This document shows, in pieces, positions 1 to 9,361 of a DNA stretch of 27,238 bases. The translations under genes were made by a program, and so were the position numbers. This DNA is from Phoronis australis (Eukaryota > Phoronida > Phoronidae). The DNA lies in NCBI GenBank assembly GCA_002633005.1, contig NMRA01001069.1, forward strand, positions 33,091 through 60,328, written 5' to 3'. The notes beneath the pieces were generated by a model that saw only the letters and a program-made list of their open reading frames with translations, had not been told where the DNA came from and searched no databases. Position 1 is the stretch's first letter; the number at the start of each line of letters is the position of its first letter.

Positions 1-249
1 AGTGGGGATAATACATCGTTGGAATCATGGACGCCCTGGAATATTAGGAACCCCATTTTGGACACCCCTATTTTCGAAATCCTGGATAAAGTCCTGAATG
101 GAACCAACAAGCCTGGTAAAACCAGCAAGCGTGCTAACCATGCAGCCAATAGGCAATTGCCCATTGGCGAGTGGCTAACAGAGGCTCGTATGATTCACTG
201 GAAGCTCGTCTACAGCCACTGGTTCTTTTTATCAGGGACTGAAATATGA
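1..249 (+). pseudogene. Open coding-like stretch at the window edge, product unknown
   Basis: The frame is open from the first base to a TGA at 247-249 (about 82 codons), so it may begin outside the window. The first ATG is at 28 (the CTG/TTG codons before it are equally open). The translation is rich in W and P and contains LPIGEWLTEARMIHW, but I recognise no family. It overlaps a second open frame, shifted by one base, that runs to 421. The two together could be one eroded gene with a frameshift near 236-247, or an exon followed by another with its own acceptor. Chance openness of an 80-codon frame is possible, so confidence is low. Confidence 0.3.
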
Positions 250-421
250 CAAGTGCTCAAGTAACTGCACTATACCACCAGAACTGAGCCAAAATTGGTT
301 CAGAGATGGTAGTCATGCCATGTATTCACAAGTATGCCAGAAGCTTTATGGCTTTGGCCAAACCATTTATGTCAGGTTGCTAGAAGCACCTTTTGAGCAT
401 AGAAGGACCCTTGTGGACTGA
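236..421 (+). CDS. Candidate terminal exon, product unknown
   Basis: A pyrimidine-rich tract ending in TTCTTTTTATCAG (223-235) looks like a good 3' splice acceptor. It is followed by an open frame GGA CTG AAA TAT GAC and so on, ending at TGA 419-421 (61 residues plus stop). The peptide begins GLKYDKCSSNC, carries WFRDGSHAMYSQVCQ in the middle and ends HRRTLVD. I do not recognise the family. The frame is also open upstream to about 193, so an acceptor is not strictly required. An A-rich stretch follows (425-437), but no clear AATAAA is in place. Confidence 0.32.
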   Translation, partial: GLKYDKCSSNCTIPPELSQNWFRDGSHAMYSQVCQKLYGFGQTIYVRLLEAPFEHRRTLVD

Positions 422-486
422 TTTAAAAAAAAAATAATTGCAGGCGGTCTGGTACCTCCAGCATACATAGTAATGGCTAGAGATTA

Positions 487-2406
487 CCGTATTCGCCCTA
501 ATAACCGCCCAGGGCACTTAGAAAAATTCATTTCGGGGGGGGCGCTTGTTGTAACCCACGGCGATTGAAACCGGGTCTCCGAAACAGGTGAAATCGGAAG
601 CTAAGATTCACCATTTTTATGCTCTGTGACGTATCTGTTACCTATGACAGATTTTCTACAAAATTGTGGTGCATTGCTGCCAAACTTTCGTATTAAATTA
701 GAATCATTTTACAGAAAATTGTGCTGAAATCCCAAGGCGAAAACTCGCCGACTGACTGCCTCGCAATCGCCGATATGGCAACTTCAATGCTTGAAAAAAA
801 AAGTAAAAGTTTTGACTCAAGAAGCAAATTACCTGAAATCGTCCTTAAGCTTTCTAAATAGCGTCCCTAAGATTTTTAAATTCCCGTGGAGTCTGGATTA
901 ACAGCAGGTTAAGTACAAATCTGTGCTACATCGTGCCATCTATGATCGGCAACCAGTGTTCTCTACCACTGGTTTAGACTCGATGCGGCAATGAGTTTAA
1001 ATTTTACCGCTTTGAGTTTGGAGAATGCGCGTCGAGTTTAAAAAGTGTCGCGCCAAGTTAAAACTTGTGCCTGCTTGGCACTTTTGCCCTCAGAATCAAA
1101 AATGAGGGTGAATTTGCCAACAACAACCATAATTCCTAATGCTATGAGGCAGTTAACAATACATATATGACCCAATTTTTGTAATAATAGAGTGTGAATT
1201 ATTGCTAACAAAATCTGAAGAAATTCTTTTTTTAACATAATTTTATGGTGTTAGCTACCTTACCTTAATAATTGACTGCCAGCAATATTATTTTAACTTT
1301 AAAATTTTGCACTTAAACCTGTAAATTAACAATTTGATATGCTTAATTTAGAGGATTTTGATTTTGGCTCACATCTGGTGGTGAATTAGAACTTATTCAA
1401 CTGGACAGCAGGTGTCACTATAAACTAGGTCACACCAGATCACATGTTAGTTGTATTTGATAAGTAGAATTGATACTAGAATTGACTTATTTATTATTAA
1501 AGGAACTTTTAACCTTTAGTTTGATTTTCTGAGTCTGTCATGAATGCTTTAGAAGACTTATGGTGAAAAATTGGTAGGAAAGTCAAAAAGTAGGTCACAC
1601 CAGTTCAGCATACATTTTTAAAACGTATATAAATACACAGTGACCATGTTGTGGCTAGGGAAAGAACAGTGTTTACTACTAACATAAAATTTGTGTGGAG
1701 TTTGGAATTTTTGTTGTGGAGAACACCGGGCAACATGAGAAATATCTCTGGATGAACACACATGTTGTTGTCACGTGACGTTTGTTTTGAAATTTGTCTG
1801 CATGCGTTAGTAAGCAGAGTGTGTGCGTATCACCAGTGTTCATTTGCCAGAGTAAACACAATCTAACGAGCTAGATCTGCATTTTATCTAAAGAAATTAG
1901 CCCAAGCAGTAGGCCTAAAGCAGAACATATTTCATTCAGCACTTGCCGGTCTCGTGCTGAAAATGTGGACATTTGTCTCGGTAAGGCCCATATATGTTCG
2001 CCGTGTGGCTGGATGCGTAAATGACTATCTGACAGTTATTTTTTGGTGTAAGGGTGTGTAAGCATTCACTGTCTGAAGGGCACTACGTCTGTTCTGAAAG
2101 GCCAGACCATAGTGGTACACATTCCTCGCAAGATCAGCAAAATTTTTGGGTTCGTTTTGAGGCATGGCAGGAGTTTGAAGTGTATAGTCACGGCTAAATA
2201 CCGACTTAGCGGCGAGGCTCGTGGTCTACAAATTCTGTGCACATCGATTTTTTTCAGGACTCAGATATTATTGATCAATTGAAGACGTTACTGTAGAATT
2301 TTAGGACTGCAGATAAGGCATTTTTCACACGTACACTTTCATGGGGTGGGCGCTTATTTTAACAGAGTCTGAAAACGTGTGGGGGTGCTTATTAGGGTGA
2401 ATAAGG
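487..2406. mobile_element. TIR transposon family R1, copy 1 (interrupted)
   Basis: The left end reads CCGTATTCGCCCTAATAA. The right end, reverse complemented, reads CCTTATTCACCCTAATAAG, so the ends form imperfect terminal inverted repeats, followed on both sides by C/G-rich sub-ends. The body is homologous along its length to 18523-20610 (copy 2). For example, a shared stretch contains AAAATTGTGGTGCATTGCT (left half), and another contains GGCCAGACCATAGTGG (right half). Continuity is broken between 953 and 1729 by a separate hAT-like insertion. No transposase frame is visible, so this is a non-autonomous or decayed DNA transposon. I could not fix the superfamily or a target-site duplication. 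Confidence 0.72.
954..1728. mobile_element. Non-autonomous hAT-like element nested in R1 copy 1
   Basis: The left end is CAGTGTTCTCTACCAC. The right end GTGGAGAACACCG is its imperfect inverse. The same six bases, GGCAAC, lie immediately outside each end (948-953 and 1729-1734), as a target-site duplication. Removing the element and one GGCAAC joins two halves of R1 that are contiguous in the second R1 copy near 19000-19025. The CAGTG...CACTG termini and short duplication fit the hAT superfamily (usual duplication 5-8 bp). There is no coding capacity. Two other ends of the same type occur at 7382 and 10590. Confidence 0.75.
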
Positions 2407-2525
2407 TGCTGATATTGAACTCATCTAGACATTTGCATCCAGTTTGGATTTAGTGTTGTGGAGAGCACTTAGTGATGCAATCACTACACAAATTGTAAGT
2501 TGATAATTTTCTGAGGATTGAAGTA

Positions 2526-2628
2526 GTGTATGCCTTTAAGGTTCTTCATTTGTGTATACTTTTACAGTTCTTCAGTAGTGTAAGCCTTCATGGTTCTTCA
2601 GTGGTGTATGACAATATGGCTCTTCAGT
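2526..2628. repeat. 26-bp minisatellite, left part
   Basis: About four degenerate units of the type GTGTATGCCTTTAAGGTTCTTCA are repeated roughly every 26 bp. The array resumes at 3421 after a transposon insertion. Confidence 0.75.
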
Positions 2629-3420
2629 CAGGGCTCAACACTATTAAAATCGCCAGGTCGCATTTTGCGACCTAGCCAAAATCCCAGGTCGCATTTTCAA
2701 AATCCAGCTCACATTCATAAATGCCAGGTCGCAAAAATTTCCCAACATTTTTACGCGTCAAAATTGATTTTTTAGATCATTGAGAAAATGTTTAGATTAT
2801 GCTGTTACCTGCAGCAGTAAATACTCACAAATTTCAGATCGCAAAATTTATTTAGTTCATGCAGGTACGGTGTTACTGTTCTTCACGACCGCCATTGAAA
2901 GGCTCTAAAGCGCAAGGCAAGTTGCCGACGTGAAAGTTGAATCAGTGCTCTCTAACTGACACGTGCATTCGAGTAGCTAAGTTTGCGATGTGAAAAGGGA
3001 GAAAATGTCCGTTGAAAAAGTATCTGGGATTTTGATAGGTCTGACCAGCTTGTTATGCAGTGGCCCGAAACTTTATTCGGCGAATCCGAAAATTTGCAAA
3101 AGTGGCCGAAAGTGTTAGCCAATGAAACGTGTCAAAGATCGATTCTGCATATCAGACTAGCTTACAAATCACTGGGAGGGCTGTTCTCGGTTAGTGTTCT
3201 TTTGAACTTGGATTAGGCAACAACCAAATAACGGTCGGATTAACAAAAGAGTTGCTTCATATTTGCCATATATCTGCCAAGAAGTGTAAACACTGAGCTC
3301 GCATTCGTTGGAAATTTCAGGTCGCATTTTGCGACTTGATACGAGCTGACAAAAGTCTCAGCTCGCATTTCCAACTTTCAGGTCGCAAATGCGACCTGCA
3401 GCTCGTTATGTTGAGCTCTG
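2629..3420. mobile_element. hAT-like non-autonomous element with GGTCGCA subterminal repeats
   Basis: The element starts CAGGGCTCAACA and ends TGTTGAGCTCTG, giving 12-bp terminal inverted repeats with one mismatch. The five bases TCAGT lie directly outside both ends (2624-2628, 3421-3425). Removing the element and one TCAGT restores an uninterrupted minisatellite. Inside, AGGTCGCA and its inverse TGCGACCT recur near both ends (2655-2673, 2685, 2727, 3319, 3380-3397), as subterminal binding-site arrays do in hAT elements. No transposase frame is present. A truncated relative lies at 11783-12195. Confidence 0.75.
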
Positions 3421-3510
3421 TCAGTGGTGTATGCCTTTATGGTACTTGATTGGTGTATACCATTATGGTTCTTCAATGGTGTATACCTACAAGGTTATTC
3501 AGGCTCAACT
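3421..3510. repeat. 26-bp minisatellite, right part
   Basis: Three further units (GTGTATGCCTTTATGG..., GTGTATACCATTATGG..., GTGTATACCTACAAGG...) continue the array at 2526-2628 after the element at 2629-3420. Confidence 0.72.
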
Positions 3511-3767
3511 TTTGATCTTTGATTGAAGTCAATTGTGCAAATGAACATCATAGCAAATACATGCATTTAACAGTGCAGTGGTAGATCTAGGATATCACAA
3601 GGGGAGGCAACATTTTGTCTGTAAGCATTTGCTGAACCACAATTGTAGATGCGCATAGCACCGCCCAGGAAATTTTTCTGTTTTTTCCTCTGAAAATCAA
3701 GCATTTTCCTTGATTCCTAAAGTATTATCCAAAAAAAAACACTGAGTACGTGTCAAACAGGGAAAAC
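3511..3767. other. Unassigned sequence
   Basis: I see no coding frame, RNA or repeat that I can support here, apart from an A9 run at 3731-3739 just before the tRNA-like sequence. Confidence 0.5.
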
Positions 3768-3839
3768 TGCAAATACCACAGACTCGAACTCACGACCTTG
3801 TGGATAGAGTGCGCGTGCTTTGCCACTACACCACCACGA
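3768..3839 (-). repeat. tRNA-derived sequence (SINE head or tRNA pseudogene)
   Basis: Read on the minus strand, this stretch has a Pol III A-box-like segment (GGTGGTGTAGTGGCAAAG) and, about 35 nt on, a B-box-like segment (GTGAGTTCGAGTC), spaced as in a tRNA. The acceptor and T-arm pairings are too poor for a functional tRNA and I cannot assign an anticodon. It is more likely the head of a tRNA-derived SINE or a decayed tRNA copy. Further along the minus strand (3739-3731) there is a short T run. Confidence 0.5.
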
Positions 3840-4120
3840 TTTAACTCCTAACTTAATATTAAGAGACCAACATGTACTTGTTTATGGTCCAAAGCGTTTG
3901 CGCGCGAAACCTACTTCTTTTTGTGTTTTATATTTTGTCCAATCGGTTCGTAACAAATTTGTTGTATTTAAAATAGTCTTCAATTGCCCAAAAGACCAAA
4001 TCCGGTTTTCGTGTTGGCAATAATGACGGGATTGCTTTGTCTTAAGTTAAGGTTTGACAAAGAGAGAATTATGAGTTTCTGAGTGATTCACTAAGGCTTC
4101 TATTAAAATTCACATCTTAC

Positions 4121-4187
4121 CAGCAGCTTCTGTTTTTTCATCATCACAGGTTGCATTTTCTTTAAAAAATGAAGTAATTTTCTTCAT
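4121..4187 (-). CDS. Candidate first coding exon, transposase-like N-terminus
   Basis: On the minus strand ATG at 4187 opens MKKITSFFKENATCDDEKTE (22 codons) and runs to CTG|GTAAGA, a good splice donor with the intron starting at 4120. The same frame is open upstream to 4349, so a longer start (for example at MAKYRLSRD) is possible. The ITSFF segment resembles the PCNA-binding box (QxxI/LxxFF) and the K-x-x-SFF starts common in transposon-derived proteins of the hAT and ZMYM kind. The upstream minus-strand sequence (4190-4340) is richer in CpG than its surroundings, which would suit a promoter. I could not find the next exon by eye. Confidence 0.3.
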
Positions 4188-4664
4188 TGCACAGTGGAGC
4201 AGACGACGGAAACGGAGTCGTAGTGCGCAGCGCCACTGCTGGTCGCCTGGGATATCGCGGGAGAGCCTATACTTAGCCATAGTTCCGTTACGATTGTGCC
4301 GTGTTCCGAATTTGACTCTTGAAATTTGATCTAAGCCCCCTCCCAACACTAAATCCGCCTATGCAGTGAATTTTCTGCACTTCGATGGAGCATAGAATAT
4401 TGTTGTCATCACAGTGAACAGCAGGTGTTTCTGTCAACAGTGCCATGTGTTGTGGCAGTGCTTTGGCATTGTTTAATCAATAATACTGTTTTTCAGGTAT
4501 TTGCTGTTTTGCCAGTACAAACGCTTCATTTCATATCCAGCCATATATACAAGTGTTCTCACAACCTGTTTTAATGTGTCCTGAGGCTATGCTGGGTTTC
4601 ATCTAATAAGTGAAAAATATTGAGTAAAAATCTCTTTTCAAACCAAAGAACCATACCTTGACAT

Positions 4665-4780
4665 GGTAAGTGTACAGCCGTTTCGTTTATATCTTACGGA
4701 CCTGATTTTCCACTGACAGAGGGCGCACCCAGTGGTGAATCAAGTCCATGAGATATGGATGAAACGGCTGTACACTTACC
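4665..4780. mobile_element. 116-bp fold-back MITE
   Basis: The element is almost one hairpin. GGTAAGTGTACAGCCGTTTC at its left end is exactly inverted at its right end (GAAACGGCTGTACACTTACC). The arms stay alignable for about 50 bp each, with a short loop around CAGAGGGCGC. The four bases ACAT flank both ends (4661-4664, 4781-4784) as a probable target-site duplication. It has no coding capacity. Confidence 0.72.
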
Positions 4781-4988
4781 ACATCAAATTACTGTTCTTT
4801 GGTTCCAAAAGGGATATTTATTCAATAGTTTTCTCTGAGGCCTGTTTGCCAACACTTGATGCACGATTGAATAACCCCGACACATTTGAATGACAAATCG
4901 CCCCATGACCCACGTTTCAAACTTTGGTGTCTTCTTAACTACCGAAACTGGTCTGAAAGGCTCAACTAACTTTTCTGTTTTCATCCAG

Positions 4989-5420
4989 GTGAATAAAATT
5001 TTTGTTTTAAACTTAAATGACAATATTAATGAGAAAATGATTTCCAAACAAAACCTACAGGAAATGTTAAACCAGTGACTTGATTACTGCATTAGTTATA
5101 TGCTTCAGTGTACACAACACCCAAGACCCTATCAAACCATATTAAAGAGACATTATTCTACAAAACAATAAAATCTGTTGTTTTTAGTGGTTTTGTTACA
5201 ATTTCTCATGTCTGCCAGACATTCGTTGAAGCTGTCTATGACTTAACTGTTGTTCAATACACTTAAAATATTCTGGCATTTACTGAATGCAACTTGGCTC
5301 ATCAAAGTGCTTAGCTGTGACTGTCAAGGTTCCTGGTTTGAATCCACTCAAGGGCTAATTTTGGGAAATCGTTTTCTCATTAATATTGTCATTTAAGTTT
5401 AAAACAAAAATTTTATTCAC
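4989..5420. repeat. 432-bp element with 57-bp near-perfect inverted arms
   Basis: The arm at 4989-5045 (GTGAATAAAATTTTTG...) and the arm at 5364-5420 are reverse complements over 57 bp with a single mismatch. This is far better preserved than the other inverted repeats here. The 318-bp interior includes a tRNA-like segment. This could be a MITE or a recent local inverted duplication. I see no convincing target duplication. Confidence 0.7.
5288..5356 (+). repeat. Possible tRNA-like (SINE-head) segment
   Basis: CTTGGCTCATCAAAGTGC resembles an A box, and GGTTTGAATCC (5336-5346) is a near-consensus B box at tRNA-like spacing. The arms pair poorly, so this is at best a degraded tRNA-derived sequence. 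It lies between the arms of the inverted repeat at 4989-5420. Confidence 0.3.
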
Positions 5421-5546
5421 GAAGAAACAAGGTAAATGGACCGCTAAACATTGGTCACGGACTCATCAGCTACCTGGGTCAGCTGACATCTATATTTTGT
5501 CCGTAAACCGTGTTTGGTGGTCCGTTAACGGTGTTTCTTCGTGAAT
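5415..5546. repeat. 132-bp imperfect palindrome, ATTCACGAAGAAAC ends
   Basis: ATTCACGAAGAAAC at 5415 is inverted as GTTTCTTCGTGAAT ending at 5546. The arms continue imperfectly for about 48 bp, with GGACC and GTCCGT-type motifs matching. It shares six bases with the right arm of the preceding inverted repeat. It is followed by GT-rich degenerate sequence (5547-5700) with repeated GTCCGT and CGTGTT words. Confidence 0.6.
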
Positions 5547-5703
5547 GTGAGTCCGTGTCTCGTGTGGGTGAATGGATTGTGTTTTGCGAGTCCGTTCCCA
5601 TGTTTGTGTGTCAGTGCACAGTGTTTGCAGGTACGTGAGTCGTGTTCATGCATCCGTGACCGTGTTTATGAGTCCGTTAACCGTGCAGTTTAGGTACCTT
5701 GAT

Positions 5704-5883
5704 TGTAATGTGATGTCTGGTGGGCACTTTCTCGCTAGGCAGGGTCACTGTAATGTGATGTCTGGTGGGCACTTTCTCACAAGGCAGGGTCACTGTAATG
5801 TGATGTCTGGTGGGCACTTTCTCACAAGGCAGGGTCGCTGTAATGTGATGTCTGGTGGGCACTTTCTCACAAGGCAGGGTCAT
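5704..5883. repeat. 45-bp minisatellite, four units
   Basis: Four nearly identical 45-bp units each begin TGTAATGTGATGTCTGG and contain GTGGGCACTTTCTC. Because 45 is a multiple of three and no unit holds a stop in these frames, both strands stay open: plus 5572-5886 with repeated CNVMSGGHFLTRQGH, and minus 5677-6060 with repeated TLPCEKVPTRHHI. Neither protein resembles a known repeat family. The openness is most simply a by-product of the unit length. Confidence 0.9.
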
Positions 5884-6305
5884 TGATCGGATTCTGTGGT
5901 GGGAAGAATAATATGTCGCACTCGCTGTCCCAGGAAGGAGAATTTCTTGCCAACTTATGATTACTCTGCTGCAATACAAGTTATGACTGACGTTTGTCAA
6001 GTAGTGGCCTAGGGTTGCCATTTTCATGTTTGTTTTTTTGCAATAAAAGGAGACGTACATTCATGCACACCGTTAATTGACGATCGCATACCGGGACCTT
6101 GTGCTCAAACAATGGGACCTACCAATGCTACAGTGATTTATTTTAGGGGATATTAGTAACCAGGACATCTTGCATGAAAAATAAATATGTTTTCCACCAC
6201 AGAGTTCAGTAAGTTTGTCGTCGTCAGATTTATTACAAAACGTTGCTTTTTTATGGTGTTTTTTTCTTGGGTGCAAATACATGGTTCACCGTGATTGAAT
6301 CAGTA
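5884..6305. other. Unassigned sequence
   Basis: No supported gene or repeat is seen here. The minus-strand frame across 5884-6060 is an extension of the minisatellite frame. Confidence 0.45.
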
Positions 6306-6435
6306 AGTAGCAGCCTATCACAGATCTACACCTCTGTTCAGTGTGTTAGGTTGGAAGGGTGCTTAATCTGAGTAGCACCCTATCACAGATCTACACCTCT
6401 GTTCAGCGTGTTAGGTTTTAAGGGTGCTTTATCTG
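6306..6435. repeat. 65-bp tandem duplication
   Basis: Two adjacent 65-bp copies begin AGTAGCAGCC and AGTAGCACCC. Both contain TATCACAGATCTACACCTCT and end in GGGTGCTT(A/T)ATCTG. They differ at about six positions. Confidence 0.88.
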
Positions 6436-6656
6436 ACACAATTATTTTGGCTAGTTATCATGTTATCAATCACCATTGATGTCTAAAGTCAGCACTGTTA
6501 CTATTTGAGGAAGTTTCTTAAGCAAACTACTTAATTTTTTTACTTTCCCTACCATTGATCAGCTGTTTAGGCTGTAGTTAGTGGGGTAATGTGACAAAGA
6601 TGATGTCAAATGCATCAGTGGACTGTTAAATTAAGAACTTGAGAAGGGTTTCCAGT

Positions 6657-6699
6657 GGGGGCACGTCATAGGGGTGGGGGCACGTCATAGGGGTGGGGG
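6657..6699. repeat. 19-bp G-rich tandem repeat
   Basis: The unit GGGGGCACGTCATAGGGGT is repeated a little over two times. Confidence 0.8.
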
Positions 6700-7381
6700 G
6701 CATAATATGTGTAGTAATGAGTTAGTGGTTGTGTGGAATAAAATGAAAATAAGATGTGTTACACAGAAGCACAAGTATTTAACTTACTTAAAAGGCAGTT
6801 GGCTCATTTTACTCTCTCTTTAAACATTGACGACAGAGTGACCACCGCCACTAGTGTTTCTCATGTGATATCTAACTGTTGTAAAGTGTGTTTGTGCCAG
6901 CCTCATCGAGTTGAGGTAACGCTTCATCACAACTGTATAATTAATTTCATGTGTAAATAAGTGACACTATCTGACTAGTAATGAAATCCTGACTTGATGC
7001 ACTGTAATAGCCTTGAGGGTTCTTCACCAGAGATACACTTGGACAATAAGATTGGTAAAATTCCTCTCTGCAACTGGCTGTGAAGAGAAAAGCCACTTGT
7101 TTGTTTGGACAGTTGTTGCTGGGCAATAACTGTTGTTGATATCATCACCATGGTAAATGTTTTGTTTTGTGTGGATTTAGTGTTGTCTTGCTGTAATTAG
7201 GTGAATCCTGATTATCTCATTTCTGATATTTTTATCAATAACCATTTGTCAGTTGCAGGATGAGATGTGTGTCAACAAACACCTCAATTTTGTGGAGTAT
7301 ATGTATGGTGCCCCTTGGTTTTGGTGATTATTTGAAAATTGGGTGTACTCAGTGGCCCCGTCTCAGCAATGCCATAAGTAC
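6700..7381. other. Unassigned sequence
   Basis: A 68-codon frame at 6754-6960 has no recognisable similarity and no repeat or RNA structure is evident. Confidence 0.45.
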
Positions 7382-8725
7382 CAGTGTTCTCCACACCTGA
7401 AAATCTAAACAAATCGCACACATCAAAATGCAACAAACATGCTGGAAATGCACAGCGGTCAATGTTCTCTTTAGGCTAGTGTACACCTTATTTTTACCCA
7501 CGCACTTCAACAGTTTTAGTGCAAATAAATAACTGTTTGTTCTCAACTTTTTATTTTTAAAAGGTGGAATTATTTACAAACATATCACATACCGTCATAA
7601 ACCACTTGTTTAGTCAATGACTTTCAAATGGAAGTCTTAACAGAGATGTGTGTGAAACAGTATGGGTAAATATCTTATTCAAAACTTGTAATGTCACTGT
7701 CAACTAAGTCCAGAAAGTTTAACTTAGAGATAAACTTTTCCCATGAAGTACAGTCCAAGTGAAATGTCTTTGTAAAGCCAGTCGCATTTTTATTATGTCT
7801 TGATAGCGGAGTCTACATTTTCTCTGTCTAATGTCTTGCACTGCATTCTTCTGGTCAATTGATGTTCTGAAGTTGGTACAACATTAAACTTCTGCACTGC
7901 CAGAATTCTTGTAAAAACTGCACGATATGCGAGTTCTCCATCATGAATACGAATTAGGTAGAGTTAAACAAAATGATTCACGTGAATTTTCCATTAACTT
8001 GGATGTGAGTATTAGGTCTGTTGGTGAAAACCAATATTTCTAGAAAGACATCGACTGGATTGTAACTATGACATTCCCATAATTTTCAGGATTATCACAA
8101 ACTCATTCTTCCAGCTGATAACAGAATGCCGATGTCTCATGTTGGCGGCAAAAAGTCGGTCCACTGTTCATGACACCGATATTTTGATTCGTTGACTGAG
8201 CCTGGCAGTATCTACACCATCGAGATCTGTATTATCTGAAGTATCTGCATCTGAGTCAAAGTCTGTATCTGAAACATCTCTGGGTTTTTAAAATAATCCG
8301 TAGCAGTCTTTCTATGCCTTACCGCAGCACACAACATTGCTGGGTATATAGAATGCACATGTCAATTGGTAACGGAAGCCAGGATAGAATTAATAATGTA
8401 AGGACCGCTCTAAGAAGACTCTGAGATCACAGGAGATATTATCATTTGTTTTCAATGAGAGCACATGATTTTGACTACAATTTCTTACTGCGAGACGTTT
8501 TTTTTTAACTTTACCCAGTGTCGTCACTAGCTAGGAATTACTCCCCAGAAACCGCAAACGTCACACACAGCCGTTACCGAAGTTGGGTTGCGAACAGCTG
8601 AGCAGATTTTCAGGAGGAGTATGTGTCACAGATATAATGCTTATGCTGCCGACGAAACTCCTTATCAGGCAGTGAGATGAACTTAGTCAATCTCGATGGG
8701 CCGGTGGTACCAAAACAAACCAATA

Positions 8726-8748
8726 ATAATATATATATTATATATAGA
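8726..8748. repeat. AT microsatellite
   Basis: A short run of TA dinucleotides (AATATATATATTATATATAG). Confidence 0.8.
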
Positions 8749-9002
8749 AATGCGCAAACAACAACCAATGAGAATCATCAAAAGCGTTTCCATTCAAATG
8801 TTTGTTGAGACTGGTGTTGGGGAAATCAGACAAGTGTCGTGTGGCCCATGGAATGTTGAAAAATGTGGTACGAAAATAAAATTCTGACCACCCAAAAGAC
8901 TGCAATTGTACAAACTCTTGCACAATAGTGTCTTTGCTGACTAGTTAGAATTCACAGAACTAACCACTGAACCTTAATTATTTTCAATGGGTTATACGAT
9001 CA

Positions 9003-9032
9003 CTTGTCCATGGAACCCTTGTCCATGGAACC
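9003..9032. repeat. 15-bp tandem duplication
   Basis: CTTGTCCATGGAACC occurs twice in tandem. Confidence 0.85.
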
Positions 9033-9361
9033 CAGACTGACTAGAAAAGGGCCTAAGGATCAGCAACTTTCATGCTGTACTGCACCTACAGTGAGCAGGT
9101 AGTGGATTAGGCTTATAGGTGGCACTGGGCCTTTGTTTAAATTCAATTGACTATGATTAGTTGTACTGGATGAATTGAAGAGATGATTTAGAGATTTTTT
9201 ATTGGCTGCCATTCACTATAAATGGACTAGCTGCTGGGTCTGCCACTTGAGTGAGTTTGGTGACTAGGCTTTCAACAATTAACCACTTGGCCTTTATTCA
9301 GTTTCAATGGGCTATGGCCAGTTGTTGTCAAAGGTAATTTGAACCAGTGAAGGCCTTATTA

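Noticed and set aside
2453-2470. GTGTTGTGGAGAGCACTTAG as a right end of the CAGTG family
   Set aside because: No matching left end or duplication, and the terminal bases are altered.
3768-3839. Functional tRNA gene on the minus strand
   Set aside because: A and B boxes are present, but acceptor, anticodon and T stems pair poorly and no anticodon can be placed.
4549-4566. AAGTGTTCTCACAACC as a further left end of the CAGTG hAT-like family
   Set aside because: It resembles the terminus, but the first bases differ and no partner end or target duplication was found nearby.
8696-8887. Plus-strand frame with EIRQVSCGPWNV, faintly like a tectonin beta-propeller repeat
   Set aside because: Only a few residues match, the W and G spacing after CGPW is wrong, and no neighbouring repeat is found.
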